Shown: piece by piece, positions 32,171-43,547 of the stretch
Numbering within the stretch: position 1 is the first letter of the stretch
Layout of the letters: every line of letters begins with the position of its first letter
Assembly (NCBI GenBank): GCA_027886185.1
Contig: WOAB01000619.1
Coordinates: forward strand, 7,316,001-7,380,000
DNA: 64,000 bases
DNA from: Rheum nobile
Lineage: Eukaryota; Streptophyta; Magnoliopsida; Caryophyllales; Polygonaceae
Direction: 5' to 3'
The notes under the pieces: model-generated
What the model was told of the DNA's origin: nothing
The model's database searches: none
The model's input: the letters and a program-made list of their open reading frames with translations, nothing else
Program-made: the position numbers and the translations under genes

Positions 32171-32792
32171 AAAAAAAAAAGATAACAAGAAAGACTTTTA
32201 ATCAAAAGGATATTCTCTTCAAAAGTAACCAAGATTAGACAAATCAACATTATTCAATATGTATACTCAAATATCCACTTCCTCATGTCCGATCACCAGC
32301 CTACAAAAGAGAGAAAATCCATGAAAATTAGTACCAAATATGTCATTTTAAACCATAAATCAATGACCATTGCACAAAATTACATTTTCTACTATAATAT
32401 GGAGCCGGAGATAGATGCAAAAAATATCAACATAATAAAGAGTAAAAAGGAAGATCTCGATGGTTGTTCTCCATCTCTTTATATATAGACAATCTCTCAA
32501 AGTTGTTTTAGGCCTCCTAATCTTATATCCAAAGAGAGCTTTAAAGTGTTATTAATGCATTAGGAGTTTCAAATTGTAATAGTTTTGAATTTAGCCGTTT
32601 AGGCCTTCAAAAGACTCATTCATTAAGTTTTTCTTTTTCTTTTTGAAAGGTAATCTCCTTTATTTTCTAGCCGATAATTAATGGGTTAAATAATGATATT
32701 CATTTACATAGGTGTTAACATTGTTTTGAAATGTAATTTTGAATTGATACTAAATATGTTTATGAATATGACAGTTTAGACCTTCACGATCT
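32171..32792. other. AT-rich stretch left of the large Mutator-like element
   Basis: No gene or known repeat was recognised. It holds the left flank of the insertion site: joining 32803 to 43559 restores continuous sequence. Confidence 0.4.
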
Positions 32793-32803
32793 CCCTAATT
32801 GAA

Positions 32804-33055
32804 CGAAAATCCTATATGCATACGATATTTTGCCTAATTGCACACGAAATTATACGCTTATAATAAGTGTACAAGTTATGTACACTTATTGTAAGCGTAT
32901 AAGGGCAAAAGTGAAATTAAAAAAAGTAGTCTCAGGGGCTTATACGCTTACAATAAGCGTACATGTTCTGTACGCTTATTGTAAGTGTATAAAGGGTAAG
33001 TGGCTCCAGGGCTTATGCGCTTAAAATAAGTGCATAGGTATGCGCTTATTTTAAG
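32804..33055. repeat. Left terminal inverted repeat and palindrome array
   Basis: The first about 65 bp are inverted-repeat partner to the right end. Then come three palindromic modules: TTATACGCTTATAATAAGTG with its mirror, TTATACGCTTACAATAAGCG with its mirror (centre CATGTTCTG), and TTATGCGCTTAAAATAAGTG with its mirror. Each module can form a cruciform or, if transcribed, a hairpin. Sub-terminal repeats of this kind often bind transposase, which is an inference here. Confidence 0.75.
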
Positions 33056-33169
33056 CAACTTTTTCTTCCTCCTCCTTTCGCCCCCTTCTGCAACCCTAAA
33101 AACCCGATCTCCCCCCGATTTCTTTCTTCCTCCATCTTTTCTTCTTCTCCCTTAATCACAAAATCAAGG
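33056..33169 (+). promoter_or_regulatory. Probable leader of the PMD gene
   Basis: A pyrimidine-rich stretch (TTTCTTCCTCCATC, CCCCCTTCTGC) runs from the palindrome array to the ATG at 33170, as in many plant 5' leaders. No TATA box could be singled out. Confidence 0.35.
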
Positions 33170-36100
33170 ATGGCATCTTCTTCCTCTCGAGTGGGCGACC
33201 CAAACCGTGCAAACCAGGAGGCCGTCAGAGCTTCTGGCGGCGGCAGTGGCGACCTCGGTGCTCCGGCGACGTTTTCGGCGATTGGAGGACTCTCCGACGA
33301 TGGCGCTGCTGAGGAGATGCGCGGAGGAGAGGTTGTCGGTCCCGAGGTTGTGGTCGGTGTTGGTGGTGGTCGGGTTGGTGGCGGGCCGGTCGGTCATGGT
33401 GGTGGTGATCCGGTCGGTGGTGTTTGGGTGGCGATGGATGAGAAAGAGGATGACGAGGACGACACAATTAGACGACGGGTGAGGGGTGGTGCCAGACGAC
33501 CGACAACCCGATCGACACCCGTGCCAGATGTGTCGGTGGACGTTACCGTCACTCCCGCACCAATAGGCGTGGACACCAGGTACACTGCTTTTAAAATCAT
33601 TATATTTTGGATTTCATTAAATTTTAGTTTTATTAGATTATGGATTTTAAGATTTTAGAAATTAAAAATATAGATTTGTTAGATTTTAGAATTTGAAATT
33701 AGAATTACGAAATAGATTTCATTAGATATCGGATTTTAGGATTTTAGAATTGAAAATACAAGATTTTAGAAATGAAATTATATATTTGTTAGATTTTAGA
33801 TATGAATTTAGATTCATTAGAATTTATAATCGAAATAAAATTGTTAAAATTATGTAATTTATATCAATTTCACTTTAGGCGTTGTAGCCCTTAATGGGCC
33901 GTAATGGGCCAAAAATGCCTAATAAGGACATATCGGACACAAGAAGGAGCAATGGACCCAAAAATGCCTTATTGGGCCCAAAATTCAAAAGCTCCTTGTT
34001 GGACCCAATATGCCTAATAAGGTTGTATTTGGCCCAATAAGGAGCAATCTGCCCAAAAGCCCATTATTGGGCCTTAAAGGGCCTAAGAAGGTGTTATAGG
34101 CCCTTTTAGGGCCGAATAAGGAGGAATTTGCACTAAAAGGCCCGAATGGGTCGTATTGGGCCGAATAAGGGCTTAGAAGCCATTTTACGGTGGAATGGGT
34201 CGTATTGGTCCCAATAAGTCCGTATTGGGCCCAATAAGGCCCATTCTACCTTTATTGGCCCAAAAAATTTAGTTACCAAACATCTTCAGATTAAATTTCA
34301 ATTAAAGAAATATAAGTACGTTTTTCAAACAAATACGGTTATAATAATCTAACAAATAAAAAATGTAGGCGGTATGAGACGCATTAGGAGGTTTCGAGGG
34401 GCTGACACATCCGGCTCCGGTAGCGGACCGACATGTCGTGCCTCGAAGGCATATCTCAGACACCGTCCGTCGGCACACTTCTCTGCTACGAGCCGATTTT
34501 TTAGGTGCAACATCACCAGTTCCTCAGCCTTCTGTTCAGACCGATGATGATAGCATGGAGGATGTGTATGTTGACGATATGGCAGTTGATGAGGAGGCGC
34601 AACAGCCGCATCAGATGTCAGATGATGACGAGGGCTTGGAGGGAGAGTACAGGGTTTCTTTTGACCTGATTTTGTTGACGGATGAGACCGACCCTCCATC
34701 CACAGCCGCTCATTCTGCCCCCTCTCCTGTGGCCTTTCCCATTCCATCCCCGGTCCAGGCCGGTCCTTATGTCCCTTCTCATGTAGCTTCCCCGCCACCC
34801 GCTCCTTGCCATGCACCTCCTCCTCCCGGGGCGCCCGTTCTAGGCCAGGCTCTTTGGATGCCAGGAGGGCCACGCATCCCTATCCTCCTCTACACGACCC
34901 ACATCGCCAGGGCGATTTGGGACCTGACCCCTCTTGGCCCTCCTATCCATATTGCTGCCCCTATCCTTTTGCAAAACCGATGCAGGAGAGGTTGAGGAGA
35001 GGCCGCTCCAGAGGGTGCCCCAGAGGAGGCCGCTCCAGAGGCTGCTCCAAAAGAGGCTGCTCAGGCTCCCCGTGGTACGGGCCATCAGCGCCGCCAGCCA
35101 ACTCAGGAATTGGTACGTATTTAGGGTACAGTCCCGTTTGAGGTGAAATATAAATTTTAATTTTAATTTTTGTAACTAATATTAATTATTGAACATTCAG
35201 ACCCGCAAGGTCTTGAAGGTCCACTTTCATGTCGGCTAGACCTCTCCGCTCGAGCAGTACATCAGACCCGGGCCAGACACATGGTTTCAGCTGGCGAAGC
35301 GTAGCGGTATCACCCATCTATGCAGTCTAGGCACCGGGGCAGTTGATCATGTGTTGGTGTCAGCTTTTGTCGAGAGATGACACCCTAAGACATCCTCGTT
35401 CCATTTTCCATGGGGCGAGATGGCCATTACATTGCATGATGTTTATGAGATTCTCAAGGTGCCGATTGCCGGGAGGAGTTGCGCGGGTAGCATAGGTATA
35501 GATCCGACTCAGCGAGTCGCGCGCTTCTTTGGGCATGACGACACTACACAGGTGAACAGATGGTACAACAGCGGCGACATTCCATTGGCCTGGCTACAGA
35601 GTGAGCTCGTGCAGATGATGAGGGTGCCGCAGAGGGACAAGAGCACCATAGCTACATTGTATCTGTTCCTGCTGCTCGACAGTATAGTGTTGGTCGACAA
35701 GTCTACGAAAGCGATCAAGCAAAAGTGGTTGTCGTTGATTTTCGACCACAAGACCACGGGCCGGTACACATGGGGTGCGGGGATATTGGCGTTACTGTAC
35801 AGGAACTTGGGCTAGGCGTCCAGACGAGATGCACAGGGCATTGCCAGTTCTGGCATACTGTTGAGGGTAAGAAATTTCAATTTAATTATTAAATATAAAA
35901 TATAAGTTATAAATATTTATTTATTCTTATCGTTCGATCTTGATCTACAGTCATGCATATGGGCGTATTTTCCTCATTTCCGTGGACATTATGTCATGGA
36001 CCCTATTGCCATTGGCGCCAATGTTGCTGCTTTCAGAGGCGGCCCAGAGGTTCCACATGGCAAGAATCCTGGTCGTTTGGTATGTATCCGCTAGATTCTA

Positions 36101-37071
36101 GACAACATCAGATATGAGGAGGTAATCTGTTTCGTTATATTAGTATTTTATTTTATAATATATATTGACGCAAAATTCTAACTTCATATAAATTAATTGT
36201 TACAGGTTCATTGGTTCCCTTTTGCTCGGGTATCATTCGACCGGCCAGAGTACGCTCCTTCTATGTTCAGAGGTATAATCCAGATCTTGGATATACATGA
36301 GCCGTATCTGCCGGACCGCGTCCTCCGACAATTCAGGCATGTACAGGGGATCCCGCACTTACCTCCAAAGCCTAAATCAGTCACCCACTTGAACAACCTG
36401 ACCCACTACGAAGTCACATTCGAGGATGATCTGTTGGGGGCGTGGGATGAGGATCTGAGGCCTCTGATCCAGACTGAGGATCCACCAGCTACGCGTTATT
36501 GGGATGTGACGGATGACTATTTGGATTGGTTGGACGATTATTCTCATGTGTTGGTGGATCCCAGATCCACTAGACAAGATAGTCCCGCGGGCCCTGTCCA
36601 TCCCACACCTTCGGTGGACACTCTTGCGGTATGTTTAATTCGTTTAATTCAATAAATGTTTATTATTAAATTATCATATATAAATTCTAATGGGTATTAT
36701 CATTACGAATACAGCGGAACCAGTTGGTTGCAGGTGAGCTCCGTGCATATTTAGAGACGTCGGTGGATAGGAACGTTATTCCCGCTGAGGAGGTTCAGGT
36801 GTTCATGAGTCGTCTATTGCATATGCTGACTGATGACACTCTTCCAATGGCCGCCCCTCCACCTCGTGCGTCACAGATTTTTAGGGATTCTATACACGAG
36901 GATGGGGAGGGTAGTGGGAGTCAGCCGGGTGGAGATTATGGATGTTATGTATGTGTTTTTTGTTATGTATATACTGGACTTATGTATGTGTTTTTTCTTA
37001 TGTATATTTTTTATGTTATTTTTCATACTTTTCATGGATTAGTCCTGAAATGCAAAATGAGTCCAAACTAG
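33170..37071 (+). pseudogene. Plant mobile domain (PMD, MAIL1-like) gene in a Mutator-like element
   Basis: Exon 1 (33170-33579) encodes a Gly/Val- and acid-rich leader (MASSSSRVGDPNRANQEAVR), ending at CAG|GTACAC. An acidic and proline-rich part is at 34400-35120 (TDDDSMEDVYVDDMAVDEEA). The mobile domain follows at 35200-35870: GPDTWFQLAKRSGITHLCSL, LVSAFVER, stop, HPKTSSFHFPWGEM, ITLHDVYEILKVPIAGR, QKWLSLIF and GILALLYRNLG. More is at 35955-36110 (IWAYFPHFRGHYVMDP) and 36206-36655 (VHWFPFARV, EPYLPDRVLRQFRHVQGIPH), with a final exon at 36716-37071. PMD proteins (MAIN/MAIL family) act in gene silencing and development, and related genes ride in transposons. In-frame stops occur near 34993, 35236, 35376 (TGA where relatives have Trp) and 35813, so it is decayed. 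Confidence 0.75.
33880..34265. repeat. Intronic cluster of TTGGGCC/GGCCCAA words
   Basis: Within the first PMD intron, short palindrome-like words such as AATGGGCC, TTGGGCCCAA and GGCCCAATAAGG recur roughly every 15-25 bp without a fixed period. The same words build the minisatellite at 37050-37800. Confidence 0.6.
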
Positions 37072-37800
37072 GCCCGTTTTGCACTTATTAGTCATGAAAT
37101 GTCCCAAAAACCAAAAAATACAAAATAGGCCCAAACTAGGCCCAATAACACTTATAAGTCATGAAATGTGCCAAAAGCCCAAGAAATGCAAAAGGGCCCA
37201 AACTAGGCCCAATAACACTTATTAGTCATGAAATGTGCCAAAAACCCCAAAAATGCAAAATGGGCCCAAATTAGGCCCAATAGCAATTATAAGTCATAAA
37301 ATAGGTCAAAAGCCCAAAAAATGAAAAATGGGCCCAAACTAGGCCCAATAGCACTTATAAGTCATGAAATAGGCCAAAAGCCCCAAAAATGCAAAATGGG
37401 CCCAAACTAGACCCAATGACACTTATAAGTCATGAAATATGCCAAAAGCCCAAGAAATGCAAAAGGGTCCAAACTAGGCCAAATATCACTTATTAGTCAT
37501 GAAATATACCAAAAACCCAAAAAATGCAAAATGGGCCCAATAACACTTATAAGTTATGAAATAGGCCAAAAGCCCAAAAAATACAAAATGAGTCCAAACT
37601 AGACCCAATAGCACTTATAAGTCATGAAATAGGCCAAAAGCCCAAAAAATGCAAAATGAGCCCAAACTATGCCCAATAGTACTTATAAGGCATGAAATAG
37701 GCCAAAAGCCCCAAAAATGCAAAATAAGCCCAAACTAGGCTCAATAGTATGGATTAGTCATGAAATGGGCCAAAAAAAATACAAAAATGGGCCCAATAAG
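37050..37800. repeat. Minisatellite, unit about 67 bp, about 11 copies
   Basis: The unit contains AAAATGGGCCCAAACTAGGC, CCAATAGCACTTATAAGTCA and TGAAATAGGCCAAAAGCCC. The landmark AGTCATGAAAT and variants occur near 37090, 37157, 37223, 37291, 37361, 37428, 37496, 37551, 37620, 37688 and 37757. It lies just behind the PMD stop codon. Confidence 0.85.
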
Positions 37801-37849
37801 GCCAAATTAGCATTTTTAAGGTACAAACGGACAATAAAGCAAAACTACT

Positions 37850-38640
37850 AAAGTATAACTTACAATTAGATAAGAAATCATAATATTTTATCAGTATAAA
37901 CTATAATTCTTCGACTTCTTCACCTTATAACTTACAATTTTCGAGTTCTTCATACTTCATGCTATAGCGTAAGTATAAAGTTCAATATAAAACTTCATAA
38001 GACTTTGTCATATCATATGACTATATAGTACAATTAATAACTTCTTTATTCTTATTATTTTACATTAGTATAAACTATAATTAACGACTTCATAAGACTT
38101 CATGCTATGGCATAAGTATAAAGTTCAAGTATAAAATCATAAGCCTTCGTCATATCACATTATAACTTCATAAGACTTTGTCATATCACATTAGTATATA
38201 ATAAAAGTGATAACTTCTTAAGAAATAATATTAATACATTAGTAAAAACTATAAAATTGGACTTTTTTCATACTCCATGCTATGACGTAAGTATAAAGTT
38301 GAAGTTATAACTTCTTAAGATTTTGTAATATCACATTACTATATAGTACAAGTGATATTTTTTAAAGGAATGATTATATTACATTATTATAAACTATAAT
38401 TAGCGACTTCATATGACTTCATGCTATAGCGTAAATATAAAGTTCAATATATAACTTTAGGTTCGTAACTTCATAACATAAGACTTCTTCATATCACATT
38501 AGTATAGGTATAGCACAACTACTACTTGCTTAAGAATTCATTATATTACATTAGTATAAATTATAATTGATGAATATTGTATAAGTATAAAGTATTAAAA
38601 TCTTAAAATATCAATTAATATTATCATAAAGTTATGTTAT
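37850..38640. repeat. AT-rich irregular repeats
   Basis: Phrases such as CTTCATAAGACTT, CATGCTATAGCGTAAGTATA and AAGTTCAA recur at least four times with varying spacing of 100-150 bp. No coding frame was seen. Confidence 0.55.
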
Positions 38641-38689
38641 GAATGCCTTTAATCACGAAAAATACAATTAATATTATCATTAAGCCCAC

Positions 38690-38890
38690 CTGGGCTATAT
38701 TTGGGCCCAATACAGTATTGGGCCCAAATATAGGCCCAGGTGTTATACGCTTATTGTAAGCGTACCGCTCTGTGCGCTTACAATAAGCGTACAATATTGG
38801 GCCTATATTTGGGCCCAATACTGTATAACGGCCGATTCCAACGGGTATAAATTTGACCGTTTGTGCGCTTATTGTGAGCGCACAAACGGT
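38690..38890. repeat. Nested palindromes between the PMD and GRF genes
   Basis: TATATTTGGGCCCAATAC is followed at once by its inverse, GTATTGGGCCCAAATATA. Then comes TTATACGCTTATTGTAAGCG with its mirror, a second copy of the TATATTTGGGCCCAATAC word, and finally ACCGTTTGTGCGCTTATTG with its mirror. The ACGCTTA/TAAGCGT palindrome is the same module as in both ends of the element. Confidence 0.75.
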
Positions 38891-39132
38891 CATTTTTCTA
38901 ACGGCATAATTTTCCGCCTATAAATACCATAGCCAATTTCATTCTCTTCCACATCCAAACACAACATTCAACTCATATTCGGTGGCTTCAATATCGTGCA
39001 GAGGAGAAAACTCGACCCACGAGGGATTATTCAGTTTCTCGATAACGTTATTCATCATTCTGTGGCTTTATATTTTTTTAAGAGTTTATAGCTTGTGATA
39101 AAAAAAAATCATATTCCAGATCGTTGGATATT

Positions 39133-39471
39133 ATGGCTTCGTCGTCCAACACGTCCAGCAGTGCACAAGCTCCGGTTACAATGTGCCAATGCAATTTCCC
39201 AGTCGTCTTGTACACTTGCGACATGCCCATTCACTACAAAAGAAGGTACCTCGCATGCAAGGATTACATCTCAATGGAGCAGGATGGGAAGATGAGAGGG
39301 TGTCGTACCTTTAAGTGGCTTGATCCACCGTATGACGACAATGCTGCCAAGATTATCAGAGAATTGGTGTTGGAAAGAAATGAGCTTAAAAAGTTGTGCG
39401 ACACCCTTTCAGATTCAAACGTGAAGTTGAGGAAGAAGATATATTATCGGGGTTATGATTACAAGCAATAA
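39133..39471 (+). CDS. GRF-type zinc-finger protein with coiled coil
   Basis: A 112-residue frame starts at ATG 39133 (MASSSNTSSSAQAPVT). A GRF-like zinc finger follows (MCQCNFPVVLYTCDMP, HYKRRYLACKDY, GKMRGCRTFKWLDPPYDD), with the C-x-C and later Cys ligands. A Leu/Glu/Lys-rich coiled-coil tail closes it (KIIRELVLERNELKKLCDTL). GRF fingers bind single-stranded nucleic acid in some DNA-repair proteins. In plants, short GRF proteins of this build are common in transposons, role unknown. The frame is free of stops, unlike the neighbouring genes. A possible intron (GTATGAATAATG...ATTACAG, 39507-39530) would join it to the first arm of the hairpin. I cannot show it is expressed. Confidence 0.7.
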   Translation: MASSSNTSSSAQAPVTMCQCNFPVVLYTCDMPIHYKRRYLACKDYISMEQDGKMRGCRTFKWLDPPYDDNAAKIIRELVLERNELKKLCDTLSDSNVKLRKKIYYRGYDYKQ

Positions 39472-39528
39472 GTTTATTATGTCTTTTGATTACATAATTC
39501 TGCAAATGTATGAATAATGTTATTATTA

Positions 39529-39893
39529 CAGCATTGAGTTGGAGTCATTGCCTTGTGGCCATTATCCCGTTCACCGCCTCAAGAATTCTAAAGGAGGGTG
39601 AGCCTTCGATGAAAGTCGAACCCGTCCAACTTTATGATTTGCCCCTTTTTTTTGGCAGCAGCACATAAATATTTGGAATCTACAAACTCCGATTCAATAT
39701 CATAAGGATCTTCTTATATGATATTGAATCGGTGTTTGTGGATTCCAAGTATTTTTGTGCTACTGCCAGAAAATGGGCAAATCAGAAAGTTCGACGGGTT
39801 CGATTTTCATTGAAGGGTCACCCTCCTTTAGGATTCTTCAGTCGGTCAAACGGGATAATCTCCACAACGCAATGACACCAACTCAATCTTGTA
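39529..39893. repeat. Long near-perfect inverted repeat (hairpin, arms about 178 bp)
   Basis: The left arm runs from 39529 (CAGCATTGAGTTGGAGTCAT) to 39706. The right arm runs from about 39714 to 39893 and is its reverse complement with scattered mismatches. Anchors: GATTCAATATCATA against TATGATATTGAATC, GAATCTACAAACTCCG against CGGTGTTTGTGGATTC, AAAGGAGGGTGAGCC against GGGTCACCCTCCTTT. The loop is about 7 nt. The left arm appears to be an exon of the GRF gene (ELESLPCGHYPVHRLKNSKG), so the right arm is an inverted copy of it. A transcript through here would fold into long double-stranded RNA. Confidence 0.85.
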
Positions 39894-40238
39894 GTTATTT
39901 GGATGTTGTTAGCTTTTTGTGCTTTGTTTCTAGGACAAACGACCATCCATTTATAAGCATGTAATCGTGTGGATTTGTAATGTAATATATTATGGTTATG
40001 ATAATATGCGACTCCATAAGTTTGATGTCTTTTGTTATTACGTAAGGTTGCAAATGTATAAATTCCAAGGTTATGATTGCATAAGTTTGATGTCTTTTTC
40101 ATTACATAAGCCTTACTATGAAACCCACCAAAGCAAAAATCATGAGCAAATAACCAAAAGAGACTCACATCTAAAATTATATTGCATTACAAACCGGCTT
40201 AGAGTTTTACATGAAGTACTGATAATGTGGATCAACTA

Positions 40239-43200
40239 CGCCAAATAATCTGGATTCTGACCGGCTGCCTTGCAGCATTCCCTAAACTCTTGCAATTTCG
40301 AATCATACACTCCTTCCCACCACAGGATTCTTCGATCGTAATGTCTTCGCCACACATACGTAACGGGTGGTAATGGAGAGTCGGTACTGAGCGTCACCTA
40401 TACGAATACAAACAAAAAAATACGCAATTAGTATACACGATATTGCAAATGAAACATCGAAGTACAAGTAGAGATACAAAACATTACCGGTATCCAGTGG
40501 TTGTGATCCCCTACGTGTGCTATCCCCGACATTTGTAAAGGAGGTGTGGAGCATGGTCCAGACGGCCTTATTGGTAAGCACGATGAAGGGTACTGAGATA
40601 TGACGATCACATCAACATTATACACCATGGCAAACACTAAACCCATGAATGGCATGTCAAGCCAATAATCCGGGCCGCAAGGGGTCTTCACATAGTTAAT
40701 TTGAACCATTAGATCCTCCCATGACCCTGGTCGTGTAGCTTCTCGTATCGGCTCCCACATTTGTCGGTTGGCACACAATTCCTTTGCCATTGCGCTACAG
40801 ATCAAGGGATATTGACCCTGACTCATCCCCATAAGCACAACCAAAGACCGATAACCACAGTTTCCGTCTGAACGTACATCCATAGCACCGTTAATGTACC
40901 CAAACCAGAAGTAATCGATATTCTGAACCCCAAAGTCCACCCCAAAATGAAGCATGGGTTCTTCAGGCCACTCCGACGGACAGACTCCAACATGGTCGGT
41001 CTCGACGTACATCTCCTCAAATTGTGATTCTTCTGCTTGTGGTTGAGGTTGCATGTTCTCGGGGTGGAGCACTATGAAACTTGCTTGCTTGCTTTCTGGG
41101 ACGACCTGACCCTTTCACCTTCTCCTTTGCCTTGTCCTTTCCCTTTGCCTTCGCCTTCTCAGACATCAGTAAGTCTTCTCTTACGTGCTCATGCAGGCTT
41201 TTTTCCCTAGTCGGCGACTCCTTTGCCTTGTTCTTCACACCACTTGGCCTTCCCTTTCTACAGATGTCCGTCGGTTCCATAAACATACTCTATTCCGAAT
41301 GCTCCTAGGAAATGTACAAATCACTCACTTGCCATAACGTGGCTTGGCTCAAAGTTCGGCCTTGCACTCTCGACCACATCTCACGCAATCTTAACTCTGG
41401 AACGGACATCGGAACACTGTCGTGAGCAAGCGCAAATGTTGTTGGATCCTCTTCCCAATGCAAGTCCTTCCAGAAGCCGTGAATGTCGTCTAGAGTGAGA
41501 GTTGTACTCGTAATGATGGCTTTTGCAATATCGTGGACGCACGGCAACCCAAGGCAGTCTCTCACCCAATGATCGTCACATACTTCTGAATAGTCCTCCT
41601 TGACTAACTTATCATACATGGCCAACAACAAATCAAAACACTTATCTGACACTCTACAGAAGAGTCTTGAAAAGACCATTCGGGCAAGCTCCGAAAACCC
41701 TGGATCGTTGAACTCCATTGGTCGTGTAGACAGTGAGTTGATCATGGTTACCCTAATCGTGTCAATTTGAAGAATGATTGCATGGTGGATCCTCACGATC
41801 ACTCTGTTAAAGCCGCCTTAGCTAGACTCCATAATATCTTTCAAGACACAATGCATCCCCTCAACCCTATCAAAACAAAAAAACATTTATTGCTTTAGCG
41901 CGACTTTGGAACTCAATAGTAAAAACAATCAACTATACAATGTTCAAAGGATACCTGTTTGAAGTCCTCGTGAAGAAGTGAAGGGTGTAATCCGTCCAAG
42001 CTCTTACTATGCTTTCCTTGTAAGGAGTCAACCATTCCCTCTCGATGTATCCAACAAGGCCGCTCTTCCACGACGTCCTCAATGCTCTGAGCCTCTCCTC
42101 ATAGCTTTCCTCGGTGGTCGAGCAAAAAAGTCCCCAACACTGGTTTGTAAACATATCGACTTTGGCACTGTCTTTTATAACCTTGTCGGCATGTGCCTTG
42201 ATGTTGTTTCTAATATGGACCCAGTATAAGAGATGTCTTACCGGGACGTTTTCGAAAACTACCTTAATAGCTTTGATGAGAGCCTTTTCACAATCAGTCA
42301 TTATAGCCTTTGGCATTACTCCCAACTGCTCAAATAAGTTTCGAAGGGCCCTCACTATCCATCAATAATGGAAAAACTTTTCCGCTCGGGTGAATTCGTA
42401 CGCAATGTTGAACGTCTTATGAGTGCACGTAAAACCAACAATCTCCACCAAAGGCATATCATATCTATTCATAGACATAAGAAATAAAAATACCAATATT
42501 TAGTGAATATAACTAATCAAATTGTAGCACATAGCAAAATATCTAACTATTATTAAAATGTATAACATACTTATTTGTCTTGTATGTGGCGTCAATGATC
42601 ACAACGTGCGGGAACTTCTTCAACAACCGTAGCGACTCCGGGTGAGCAAAAAATAGGATCTCTACCTCGTCCCCTTTCTTCACATTCCTAAGAGGATAGA
42701 AAAGATACCCGTTTTCTTTCAAAAAATGAAGGGACCACTGAGTAACCGTCAATTCCCCACGATCCTCGAAATGGAGTTTCTGCAAAAAGTTGGCAACTTG
42801 CTTCATTGATGTTACATTTCCCGGAAAGTTTTTCCTCAACTCCGAAACAATCTCTTTCGGAGTCTTCCGACTATCGCCCCATCTCCTAGCCATGACCTCC
42901 TCTTCCTGGGTCATTCGACCCATGAATGCATTCCCATGAAAGCTAGTCTGAAGCATGTGGTTGTGGGTGCCATGTATAACATCCAAGACCCATCTTTCAG
43001 TAAGAGACCCTAGCTCATTTTTCAAACGACACCCATACAAATCAAATCTACAACCGCACTTCTTCGATCTGCGTTTTCGACTCCGCGAAACTGACAACTC
43101 CGGATTTTCTACATTAACTTTCGGCCTCCCAAATCTCGGTTCACCATATCTATCGCATGTCAAACTAACTATATACAGATTTGAGGTACGTGTCACCAAA

Positions 43201-43312
43201 ACTATCATCAACTCTTTTGCTCTAGCTCTCGCCCACTCAATCATTTCAATCAAACTCTCCCAAACTAGGCCAGTACGAAATCGTTCTGCATAATCTTTCC
43301 CCTATAATTATT
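40239..43312 (-). pseudogene. Mutator-like transposase with C-terminal OTU protease domain
   Basis: Minus-strand order. FAR1-like DNA-binding region: YAERFRTGLVWESLIEMIEW, KKCGCRFDLYG, ERWVLDVIHGTHNH. MULE transposase core: FPHVVIIDATYKTNK (catalytic Asp), an intron at about 42480-42570, MPLVEIVGFTCTHKTFNIAY, GVMPKAIMTDCEKALIKAIK (second Asp), and VPVRHLLYWVHIRNNIKAHA. SWIM-like finger: RDCLGLPCVHDIAKA, missing the usual first Cys pair. Basic linker at 41290-41070 (KGRPSGVKNKAKES). OTU domain: GAMDVRSDGNCGYRSLVVLM with the catalytic D-G-N-C, and HNHWIP with the catalytic His. A last exon ends in CCKAAGQNPDYLA. Stops at 42362-42364 (TGA for Trp), 41818-41820 (TAA for Gln) and near 41292, plus a frame change near 41070, inactivate it. 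OTU proteases usually cut ubiquitin, but the role in transposons is unknown. Confidence 0.82.
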
Positions 43313-43324
43313 TTTTATTTATGA

Positions 43325-43547
43325 ATTATTATACTGTACAAAATCTGTACGCTTAATGTAAGCGTACACGTTTTGTGGTTATACGCTTACATTAAGCGTA
43401 CAGGTTTTGTAGCTATGCCCTCATGGTAATTTTGTATTTCCACTTTTGCCCTTATGCGCTTAATATAAGCGCACAGAACCTGTACGCTTATATTAAGCGC
43501 ACAGATTCGTGTGCAAATAGGCGAAATATCGTGTGCATATAGGGAGA
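43325..43547. repeat. Right terminal inverted repeat and palindrome array
   Basis: Outermost 65 bp mirror the left end. Inside are ACGCTTAATGTAAGCGT, ACGCTTACATTAAGCGT and ATGCGCTTAATATAAGCGC modules, counterparts of the left array but with AT instead of ACA/TTG centres. The arrays therefore changed in step within each end rather than between ends. Confidence 0.75.

Noticed and set aside
32850..33055. CRISPR-like array of palindromic repeats
   Set aside because: The repeats vary in sequence, have no uniform spacers, and belong to the ends of a plant Mutator-like element. CRISPR arrays do not occur in plant nuclear DNA.
34349..34873. 174-residue minus-strand open frame opposite the PMD gene
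   Set aside because: It mirrors the proline-rich PMD exon on the plus strand and has no family resemblance.
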